Origin: Otatea glauca
Lineage: Eukaryota; Streptophyta; Magnoliopsida; Poales; Poaceae
Assembly: GCA_036346275.1 (NCBI GenBank)
Contig: CM070723.1
Coordinates: 4,216,001 to 4,280,000 of the forward strand
Direction of reading: 5' to 3'
DNA: 64,000 nt
A program made the position numbers and the translations under genes. Shown one piece after another: positions 54,901 to 64,000 of this stretch (positions are counted from its first letter, which is position 1; every line of letters begins with the position of its first letter). Under the pieces are notes generated by a model. That model made no database searches. It was not told the DNA's origin and saw only the letters and a list, made by a program, of their open reading frames with translations.

Positions 54901-57900
54901 AGCCACTATTGAGTCGAGCCTCGTTAACTTTTTTCGCTCGAAATTGTCTTATTTTAATTTTGAACCTATCAGCTAGTGTAATTGAAGAAATTTTGATTCG
55001 AGCTCTAACGAGCTTTTTTGCCAGCCCTACCTACAATCAAATTATCATCAAGAAGGGAAACTCTAGTTTGAATTTCAAACTTGTCTGAACTAGTTAGTAA
55101 ACTATTTAAACTCAACATCCTGAAAATTTCAAAAAATTTCGCATGCAATACATAGGGGAATATACCCGTTTTGGATCATGGTGCCCAGGCTCCATAGTGT
55201 CCCAAGTAATTATACTGTACACACATATGTAGGAGCTGTTTATTGATAAGTTGGCTGATTTTGTTTTTAATCATTTTTTTGAGCCATAGGATTTGCATCC
55301 TATGGCTACTATGTTTTACCCACCCCTCATCTCTACAAAATACAAAAACACAAATAAAAAATTCTAACCTAGACAAAAATAAAGTAAATCTAGCTGAACC
55401 CTGTAAAATACAAAAAACAAAAAAAATTGTAACCTAGACAAAAATAAAGTACAAATACAAAAACAAATAAAACTAAAAATTGCAGCAGAGTGTGAGAGAA
55501 ATTAGCAAACCCGATACACACACACACATATAGGAAGCCTCCTTCCTATATATATACATATATATGAAGCCTCCAAGCCGTCTTCCTATATATATTGATG
55601 CTTTATTTTTTATTTGTGTTGTAGGGAGATTTAGGTGTGAAGACAAAGACACAGCTATTGGCAGAAAAATCTGTTTTCAAGGTTCTACTTGTAGCTATCA
55701 TTGCAGCTAATGCTGACACCAGTCTTCAAGATGAGAAAGATGATTTTGTTATCGATATATGTCGGCATTTTGCTATGCTTTTCCATGTTGATTCTTCATC
55801 CTCCAGTCAATCAGGATTTGCGCAGCCTATTAGTTCGTCGCTCTCATCTAGCATCACCATGGGATCTAGATCAAGAAGCAACACTTCATCCAATCTCCGT
55901 GAGTTGGATCCTTTAATATTTCTGGATGCATTGGTTGAAGTGCTATCCAGTGAAAATTGTCAACATGCAAAAGCTTCCCTTTCTGCTTTGAATACTTTTG
56001 CCGAGACACTAATCTTTCTTGCACGTACGAAGCACACTGGTATGCTAAGGGGAGGTCCTAGTACACCTATGCTAGTTTCTAGTCCATCTTTAAATCCAGT
56101 ATATTCTCCTCCCCCAAGTGTGCGGGTTGCTGTATTTGAGGAATTATTGCCTCGCTTATTGCATTGTTGTTTTGGTAGCACGTGGCAAGCTCAGATGGGT
56201 GGTGTAATGGGCCTTGGAGCTTTAGTTGGTAAAGTGTCTGTGGAAACCCTATGCATCTTTCAGGTCAGAATTGTACGTGGGCTTATATATGTTCTTAAGA
56301 GGCTTCCAGTGCATGCAAACAAAGAGCAGGAGGAGACAAACCATGTCCTAACACAAGTTCTACGGGTAGTAAACAATGCGGATGAAGCAAACAGTGAACC
56401 TCGGCGTCAAAGTTTTCAGGGGGTTGTTGAGTTTCTTGCTCTGGAGCTGTTTAACCCAAATGCTTCAATTGTTGTGAGAAAGAATGTGCAGGCATGCTTA
56501 TCACTGCTTGCAACAAGGACTGGCAGTGAAGTCTCTGAATTGCTTGAGCCTCTGTATCTACCATTGCTTCAGCCTCTTATTTCACGACCTCTGCGTTCGA
56601 AGAACATTGAGCAACAGGTACAATGGGTTTCTAAGTTTTGAGTAATTCAAACTTAATGTTTATGATATGAATTGATGCATTTTTTTGTCACAGGTTGGCA
56701 CTGTTACAGCTTTGAACTTCTGTCTAGCACTTAGACCACCTCTTCTGAAGTTGTCTCCTGAGCTCGTCAATTTTTTGCAAGAAGCACTGCAAATTGCTGA
56801 GGCTGATGAAACAGTTTGGGTCACCAAGCTGATGAATGCAAAAATAGTTATGACATGGAACAAATTAAGAACTGCATGCATTGAGTTGCTCTGTACTGCG
56901 ATGGCATGGGGGGATCTGAAAGCTCCAAGTCACAGTGACTTGCGTGCAAAGATTATCTCAATGTTTTTCAAGTCGCTAACATGCAGGACAACAGAGATTG
57001 TCAATGTTGCCAAGGAGGGACTTCGTCAGGTGGTGTTTAGCTGCACTTACGCTTTCTTATTTTGACTTGAAAATTGGGAACACGTTTATTATCTTCTTGT
57101 TTGCCAGTTTCTTTTACTCTACTAACACTATTCCAAATTCAAAATTGTTGCATTAATATGTTCTCAGTTCTCACTGATAATTGCATTTTATAGGTTGTTC
57201 AACAGCAAAGGATGCCAAAGGATCTTCTACAGAGCAGCTTAAGGCCCATCTTAGTTAACTTAGCACACACAAGGAGTCTTACGATGCCATTGCTGCAAGG
57301 ATTGGCTCGTCTGCTTGAATTACTGTCTAACTGGTTTAATGTCACTCTGGGTGCTAAGCTATTGGATCACTTGAAAAAATGGCTGGAGCCAGAAAAGCTT
57401 GCCCAGAGTCAGAAATCTTGGAAAGCTGGAGATGAGCCAAAAATAGCTGCAGGTGTGATATATTTTTGTGACGTTTTCCTATCTGCATCCATCCTGTGTA
57501 TCCCCACCACAAATAGGACATCAAGTGTCATAGAAATGCACACTACTCCATATTTAGAAAATGCATTGTATCGCAATTATGGTTATAGGACTTCACTAGA
57601 CTCGTGTATTAGAAGGATTTGAGATCAATACATGAACATAGTTGGATATAGATAATTGTTGACTTGTCTAAAACAACTTACTTGTTTGAAAAGAAGTCTT
57701 GCCTTTCGCAAACTTTCTTTTTCTCATCTCTGATTTTGTCTTGTTTTCTTGGGAGTTAATCTGATCTCATGTCTGATTTCGCTTTTCCTTTGCTTGGGCA
57801 GCCATGATTGAGCTTTTTCACCTCCTTCCCCCGGCAGCGAGCAAGTTCTTGGATGACCTTGTCACCTTGGTCATAGATTTGGAAAGGGCACTTCCTGAAG

Positions 57901-59039
57901 ATCAATTTTATAGTGAAATCAACAGCCCTTACCGTGCTCCACTTGCAAAGTTTCTGAACCGCTATGCTGTGGACGCCGTAGACTATTTTCTTGCTCGATT
58001 AAGCCATCCAAAGTACTTCAGAAGGTAGACGCTTGACTTCACCAGAAGAAGTTTTTCATAATGGTGCATGAATTTTCCTGTCAGTTTTTTTATGCATGTT
58101 TAACTGTAAACAAAGCGAACTTTTGTGAAACAACGGGAAGCTTCAAAAGCTTCACTTAGTACCACATACTGTTTGTTTACATTAGTATACTTTCCTTGTA
58201 GTCTATGCTATATCATTACTACCGTACCAAACTTGGAAAAGTGATTAGTTTCAAAGACTTGAGCTTGCAGAATTCAGAAGTGATTTTTTGGGTTATACTG
58301 GATACCTTTCGACAGACTTATTTCTCACTCTATACTCTCCTCCTGAATATATCTCAGATCAACCATCTCTGTTTTAATGAAGCTAATTGTCAAATAATAT
58401 TTAAACGGCTTTTGCATAGGAGTAAAGTGCCCATTTGATTCCTGTTATGCTCTGTAGTCTGTACTCATTTTTCATTCTGTTGCTTACACACCGTTGCAGC
58501 ACACCAACTTGCTATTCTGGTTTTCTCAAGTTATATTTTAAATAACTATGTGTATAACCTCTGGATCCCTTGTATTAGCTTTACAGTGGATTTAGCATGC
58601 CCAAGAATTGATTATTCTTCCTTTTTGATAATCCAGGTTTATGTACATAATCTGCTCTGATACTGGGGAATTAAGGGATGAACTTGCGAAGTCACCTCAA
58701 AAAATTCTTGCCAGTGCCTTTTCACAGTTTTATCCTCAAACTGAATCAGCTGCTACTCAACTACCTTCCTCGGTACCTGTTAATCAACTCTCTTCCTTGT
58801 TGAAGGATGAAGGCCTTACTGGGACCATAAATGAGAATTTTAATGGCCAATCTTCATCAAACATGGTTACTGGTTCTGATAATTATTTCAATGGATTAGA
58901 GCTTATCTCGACCTTTGTGAAATTGATGCCTGAGTGGCTCTGTAACAACCGGGTTGTCTTCGACACTTTGTTGCTTGCTTGGAAATCACCTACGAGAATT
59001 GCTCGCCTGCAGAACGAGCAAGAATTGAGTTTACCCCAG
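45911..59039 (+). CDS. TRA1: TRA1/TRRAP-like PIKK-family scaffold protein, 5' part (18 exons, continues past window)
   Basis: Exons: 45911-45974, 46735-47462, 47535-47663, 47774-47859, 48580-48688, 49107-49201 (end uncertain by one base), 49349-49411, 49489-49548, 50783-50851, 52027-52108, 52214-52266, 52369-52431, 52506-53735, 55625-56617, 56694-57029, 57194-57452, 57802-58024 and 58637-59039. Reading phase holds throughout, giving about 1,682 codons of a protein usually near 3,800. The start reads MAPINSSNMEQHSQRLLEPDL, and exon 2 continues PVQARLQLAMEVRDSLE. Later landmarks are LRNFRPTVE, GRNRRFLKEPLTLECK and LELLSNWFNVTLG. All match the N-terminal HEAT-repeat solenoid of plant TRA1, the activator-binding subunit of SAGA and NuA4 histone acetyltransferase complexes in the nucleus. 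FAT and pseudokinase domains lie beyond the window. Intron 3 uses a GC donor. Intron 18 holds an antisense copia element. Confidence 0.93.
53957..54299. mobile_element. MITE in TRA1 intron 13
   Basis: The left end CTCCTGGGAGTTCATACTCC and following 'atataccaattaaatgaacatgttatacc' pair with the complement of the right end ('ggtataacttttgtttaagtggaatat' running to ACGTATTTCCAGGAG at 54299). A partial second copy of the left arm follows at about 54338-54430 ('ggagtagttcctcccacctttgatataccacctaaatgaac'). Confidence 0.65.
54310..54333. repeat. (TA)n microsatellite
   Basis: About eleven TA units between the two MITE copies in TRA1 intron 13. Confidence 0.95.
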
Positions 59040-59770
59040 GTAACTATTGGAATTCATACATTTGTTTCATTTTCCATTTACTCCTTGGATGCTGCCATAG
59101 TACATTGCTTTTGTAAATTCTCTGATTTTTTGGTTTGTGCCATATCTACTTTGAGAACAATGTTTCAGTTGCCTTTCCCATTTGAACCTTTTATAATTTT
59201 CTGTTTTGTACATTATCTTTTATTTTGTCTCTGCTGCTCTTTAATTTTGTGTGTTGTTAGCTATCGAGCTGAACATTTTTCTTGATTTATATATTTTTGA
59301 GAACTTATTCCTGTATTTTTGCTTCCAAATATTAGTTGCTTTAGTTTTTTTGCCTCTCTTTTTGCACTACTTAATTATCATGTTCAATTTATGGCACAAG
59401 GAAAAAATTGTCTGACAAGCCGCTCGCATGCTCAAGTTTTTTCTCGACAGATGCTATTCTCTGTTATAGTGCTATCCTTCTTAAATGCTACTTTAGCACT
59501 TCACCAATGCAGATTGATAATCCTAAGCCACTTGTTGTGCCATCATATGGGATGTAATGGTGTCTTCATTAGCTAAATACTGTCTCGTGTTATGAATAGC
59601 ACTTGTATTCAACATGAGGCCAATGGGCCAGTATATATACATGTACATGAGGGTATAGAAGGAAATCCTATATAAGGCAATACATATACAAGGCTAGCAA
59701 TCTCTATACAAGGCAACTAGCAATCTCTGATATAAGGTTACAAGGATACTGTCTAACACCCCCCTCAAAC

Positions 59771-61087
59771 TCATGGTGGATCAACAACAGTGAGTTTGGA
59801 GAGAGAAAAGCTGTGTTGAGCTTTAGTCTGTGTCTTCGTGAAGAAATTTGCTAACTGAAGCTCGGAAGGCACATACTGAAGAGCCACAACCTGATCCTGT
59901 ACCTGTGTCCGCATGTAGGAGGCATCAACGCCAATATGCTTGGTGAGCTCATGCTTCACTGGATCTCGAGCAATGCTAATAGCACCTGTACTGTCAGATA
60001 AAAGAGGAGTCGGTGTAGAAACAGAAACATCAAAATCCTCAAGTAGCCATTGTAGCCAAGTAACCTCTGCTGTCAAAAGAGCCATAGCTCGCAACTCAGC
60101 CTCAGCACTGGAACAAGAAACTGCTGTTTGCTTTTTAGTCTTCTAAGTAATGAGAGAACCACCAAGAAAAACACAAGCAGAAAGAGACTGGCGATCGAAG
60201 GGATCACTAGCCCAGTTAGCATCGTAGTATGCATGAAGCTCGAGGGAGCTGGAGCGAGGAAAGAAAAGACGGCGAGAGATAGTTCCACGAAGATATCGTA
60301 GAACACGAAGAAGATGACTATAGTGAAGCTGAGTGGGAGCAGAAACGAACTAACTCAAGATATGAACTGAATATGAAATGTCAGGACGAGTGACACCAAG
60401 GTAAACAAGACTCCCAACAAGATGGCGATAGCGAGTAGGATCCTCAAGAGGTTCACAATCAGTAGGTCGAAGGTGAACATTAAGCTCCATAGGAGTCTCA
60501 ACAATGCGCTGATCAGTTAGAGAAGCACGATCAAGAAGATCCTGAATATACTTCTCTTGGGATAGAAAGAAACCCTCAGGTGTAGAAGAGACTTCAATCC
60601 CAAGAAAGTAGCGAAGAGGACCTAGATCAGACATGAGAAACTGCTCACTGAGACGTGCCTTCACAAAGGTAATATACTGAGAGTCATCACCAGTAATGAT
60701 CATGTCGTCAACATAGAGAAGAAGAGTCCGTCCACGAGGTGAAATGTGAACAAAGAGCGCAGGATCACGAGCACTAGCAGAAAAACCAGCAGCAGTGACC
60801 ACAGAAGAAAAACGCTCAAATCAAGCACAAGGGGCTTGCTTGAGTCCATAAAGAGAGCGACGAAGGTGACAAACCATGCCCTCAGGAACAGAATACCCGG
60901 GTGGTGGCTGCATAAAGGTCTCACATAGCTTACCATTAAGAAAGGCATTTTTAACATCAAGCTGAGAGATAGACCACTCGTGAACAGAAGCCAAAGCAAG
61001 AAGAGTGCGAACAGTGGTCATATGAGCCACAAGAGCAAAAGTCTCATCATAATCACGATCATACTCCTGCTGGAAACCACGTGCCAC
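59771..61087 (-). pseudogene. Copia reverse transcriptase and RNase H, broken
   Basis: RT pieces: 61087-60821 (FALVAHMTTVR, QLDVKNAFLNG, LYGLKQAP) ends at a stop. The next piece, 60802-60350, has the catalytic YVDDMIITG and YFLGIEV. RNase H follows in 60306-59771, with DANWASDP in one stretch and TKHIGVDASY in the last. Stop codons interrupt at several places where the family normally has Trp, Gln or Arg codons. Confidence 0.85.
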
Positions 61088-61269
61088 GAGACGAGTATTG
61101 TAGTGCTAAGAGAACCATCAGAGCGAGTCTTAACCTTATAGATCCACCCACGGACGGACATGTGGAGTAAAGGGCACAAGATCCCACGTGCCAGCGCGCT
61201 CAAGGGCAGCAAGCTCCTCTGCAATCGCATGCTGCCATTCCTAGTGAATAACAGCGTCGCGGTAAGAAG

Positions 61270-62739
61270 TCAGCTTGCAAGAACAGCACCAGCAAAGCCA
61301 AGGCGCTCAGGAGGCCGAATAGACTGACGATCGCGAAGGGCATAACGAGGAGGCACGGAAGAAGAGGACTCAACAAGGAAAGATGACACATTAGAAGAAT
61401 TCTCAACTAGCGGACGACGCGTGTAGTATAGAGGATAAGAAGGAACAATATCAAAAGAAACAGGTGGAGGAGGCACAGGAGGTGAAGACTCCTGTGGAGA
61501 GGTCAGCGAAGGAGACGCCAACCGTGAAGAAGGAAAAGTGACAACAGGAGTATCAGGAAAAGTCAAGAAAGAAAGCGGCTCGGCAAGAGATGCTGAAGTG
61601 GAAGAAGGACGAGGGTAGAAGGGACGAGACTCATCAAAAGTAACATCCTGAGATATCTGCATCCGTCGGCCAACAGGATCCCAACAGCGATATCCCTTGT
61701 GCTCAGCACTATATCCCAGAAAAACACATTCAATAGACTGAGCAGTCAGCTTGGTGCATTCACGAGGTGCAAGGAGGACATAGCACAAACACCAAAAGAG
61801 GCGAAGACTAGAGGAATCAGGAAGCATGCCACAAAGACGCTCCACCGGAATCCCACCCTGAAGAGCAGAAGAAGGCTGAATATTAATCAAGTGGCAATGG
61901 AAACAGCCTCGGCCTAGAAATGAGGTGGAACAGCGGAAGCGAGTAAGAGAGCACGAGCTGTCTCAAGAAGATGTCGATGCTTGCGCTCAGCCACACCATT
62001 CTGAGCATAAGCACCAGGACATGAAAACTGAGAAAGAGTGCCCTGCGTAGCAAGAAAAGCACGAAGGGCACCAGACAGATACTCCCCTGCTGAGTCAGCA
62101 CGAAGAACTCAAATAGGAGAGTCAAACTGAGTACCGATCATAGTGGCAATGTTTTTATAGGTGGATAAAACCTCGCTACGAGAAGACAAAATATATCCAA
62201 GTGTGGCGAGAGAAATCATCTATAAAAAGAATATAATATTTATGACCCCCTTCAGAAACAAAAGGAGCTGGAACCCAAACATCAGAATGAACAAGATCAA
62301 AGGGATGCTGGGATATAGACTCACTGGAAGGATAGGGGAGTTGTAGCTGTTTACTAAGCTTACAACCCGCACAATCTAAAGAGGAATCACCAGACACAGA
62401 CCCTAAAAGACCACGACGAACTAAAGAAGACAGACGTGACCCACAAAGATGCCCTAAACGGTGATGCCACTGAGCAAACGACTCAGTGGAGTGGAGGGGA
62501 CGACGAGACTGGCAGGGGCAGCGGAAGAAGACGAAGCCAGTCAAGCTCCCAGAGGCGCTGAGAGTCACAGCGGCGAGGGCCAATACCAACCAGAGACCCC
62601 GTCGGCTATCACGAATCTGATGAAGAGTCGAATCAAGGATAACACGACAACCATAATCAGTGAGCTGGCCAGCGGATATAAGTTGCATGGTTAGTTTGGG
62701 AACATGAGAAACAGCAGGAACATGAAAAGAGGAAGACAA
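61270..62739 (-). pseudogene. Copia integrase region, broken
   Basis: 62739-62176 has the pre-integrase and HHCC zinc region (WHHRLGH, CAGCKLSK) and the first core Asp (HSDVW). The core is disrupted around 62160-61900. 61890-61270 carries the downstream part of the core and the linker (IECVFLGYSAEHKGYRCWDP, then a Ser/Pro-rich region and PPERLGF). Confidence 0.8.
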
Positions 62740-63039
62740 AAGAGTGCCTCGTCCTGCAATAGAAAGGTACCATCTGCGGTCTGCACAGTGATAGGAGCAA
62801 TAAGGGGACTAATGGAACGGAGATTTGTGGGATTAGATGTCATGAAAAGAAGCTCTAGAGTCAAGAATCCATAGTGTGATACCTGATGATGAGGAAGGTG
62901 GTCTCTCATTGGAAGAACGAGTGGCAGAACCAGCAGAACCGGACGGTGCAGAGGCAGCCATGCGACGTAGCAGCGTAAGAATCTCCTGAGTGGAGTCAGA
63001 ACCAGCAGAGGCCTGCTGAGGAGAGGCACCTAGGAGTCC

Positions 63040-63904
63040 AGTACCCTTAGGAGGGCGCCCACCGCAACGAGCAAGATCCTTTTTCTTCCGTTAGCAGAAC
63101 TGCTCCACATGCCCGTTCTTGTTGCAGTAGGTTTAGTGAAGCCTTGCACCCATAGTAGTCGACACTGGAGTAGGCGCCACGTTGCAGTAGGTTTAGTGAA
63201 GCCTTGCACCCATAGTAGTCGACACTGGAGTAGGCGCCACCGGTGGAGTAGCGCGAGGCATCGGTAGGACCGAAGAAGATACCAGTAAGCGCACCATGAA
63301 GACGAGTCTCCTCAGTCAAGTGAGAGTGCTGACGCTAGCAGCACTGACAGGTGCGGCAAACATCCGGTCCAAGAGAATCAATCTGACACCACACCGATGA
63401 CAGTTGTGCATAGAACTCATCCACGGTAGAATCATCCTGCTATAACGACTGCTCCTGTTGTACAATAGCAAGATACAAAGAATCGCCAGTAGGCTCATAG
63501 CGGTCGCGAAGATGCGCCTACATCAACTGTGCTGAAGACAAACCAACAATATCATCAGTGAGATGCATCTCCATGCTAGCAACCAGAATAGCAGAGGCAC
63601 GAGCATCTTCATCAAGCCATATCTTGTATGTAGTAAATTGAGTTTGAAAAGACTCCACAGCATCAGCATAGTCATCAGAGGCCTTCTGTTGAGCAGCTTT
63701 ATCGGCCTCCTTGAGAATAACAGGTGTGGTAGGTGGAGCAGGATGAGGTGGACAGGATAGCTCACCGGTAGGATACTCCCACAGACGCTGACCACGCATG
63801 TGAAGGCGCATATGAAGAACCCAGTTGCGATAATTGAGACCATCGAAGATAACCGGGCAGTGAGGAACAGAGACAGTTCCCGAGGAAGAGCCTGAAGACG
63901 ACAT
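63040..63904 (-). pseudogene. Copia gag, broken after ~128 codons
   Basis: Starts ATG at 63904 (MSSSGSSSGTVSV) with the copia gag feature FDGLNYRNWV near residue 20. It is open to 63518 and then interrupted by stops. A CCHC-type knuckle (YCNKNGHVEQFC) is recognisable at about 63094-63132, next to a perfect 60-bp tandem duplication. Confidence 0.75.
63121..63240. repeat. Perfect tandem duplication, 2 x 60 bp
   Basis: Positions 63121-63180 and 63181-63240 are identical (each begins GTTGCAGTAGGTTTAGTGAA). The duplication is in phase (20 codons) and sits in the gag zinc-knuckle region of the copia element. Confidence 0.97.
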
Positions 63905-64000
63905 TTTTTTTACGAAGAGCTGCTGGAAGTTGGAGCCGACCGGCTGGAAACCGGAACCGGACTGGAATGCTAAGCCAGAGCCAGACTTAAAAAACCAAAA

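Larger units (their letters stand above)
59588..64000 (-). mobile_element. Ty1-copia retrotransposon, antisense in TRA1 intron 18, 5' end outside window
   Basis: The 3' LTR is 59588-59758; on the minus strand it runs TGTTAGACAG...TTCATAACA, 171 bp. It is preceded on that strand by the polypurine tract GAGGGGGG (59759-59766). Going up in coordinate the minus strand encodes RNase H, RT, integrase and gag, the copia order. The 5' LTR and primer site are beyond 64000. Many in-frame stops make it inactive. The flanking 5-mer on the left is TCTCG (59583-59587); its partner cannot be seen. Confidence 0.88.

Overview
The window is nuclear DNA of a grass (Poaceae; probably a panicoid or andropogonoid species such as sorghum, sugarcane or a relative, but this last step is a guess). 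The evidence is three spliced housekeeping genes of plant type with GC-rich 5' ends and AT-rich introns, embedded in nested grass transposons: Helitrons with CTAG ends, GC-rich-terminus hAT elements, a Retand/Tat-type Ty3-gypsy element with an antisense ORF, a Ty1-copia element, a solo LTR and MITEs.

Layout. 1-3495: intergenic DNA with a hairpin MITE, a small Helitron and a Stowaway-like MITE. 3496-7790 (+): four-exon gene for a plant endonuclease/exonuclease/phosphatase (EEP) fold protein. 7791-9722: convergent intergenic DNA with a long-TIR element. 9723-18350 (-): mitochondrial complex I 51-kDa subunit (NDUFV1 type), two exons. Its single intron holds a complete 5.2-kb non-autonomous Helitron (12756-17989) with captured exon-like pieces. 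18588-22050: a decayed hAT transposon lying about 240 bp upstream of the inferred complex I start codon. 22051-31340: a transposon patchwork with two further small Helitrons, a ~4.9-kb inverted-repeat element carrying a LINE zinc-finger fragment, and inside that element a solo LTR with a perfect 5-bp target duplication. 31340-45450: nested elements, namely an outer pair of imperfect inverted repeats, then a hAT-like element (31468-45201) carrying a fragment resembling the start of a SLY1/SEC1-family gene, then a ~12.9-kb Retand-like gypsy retrotransposon inserted in it. 45911 to window end (+): the 5' half of the TRA1/TRRAP gene, 18 exons seen (about 1,682 codons). Its last visible intron contains a decayed antisense copia element that runs off the window.

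How it fits together. The complex I gene and the TRA1 gene are head to head and are separated by about 27.5 kb that is mostly transposon; this looks like a compact divergent gene pair pushed apart by serial insertion. No new defence, biosynthetic or RNA-guided system is visible. The points most worth a second look are the Helitron in the complex I intron, the nested pack-hAT/gypsy structure with its inverted LTR palindrome, a GC-AG intron in TRA1, and an EEP protein lacking two of the usual metal-site residues. Exon boundaries were worked out by eye from splice sites, reading phase and recalled family similarity; no alignment or transcript search was run.
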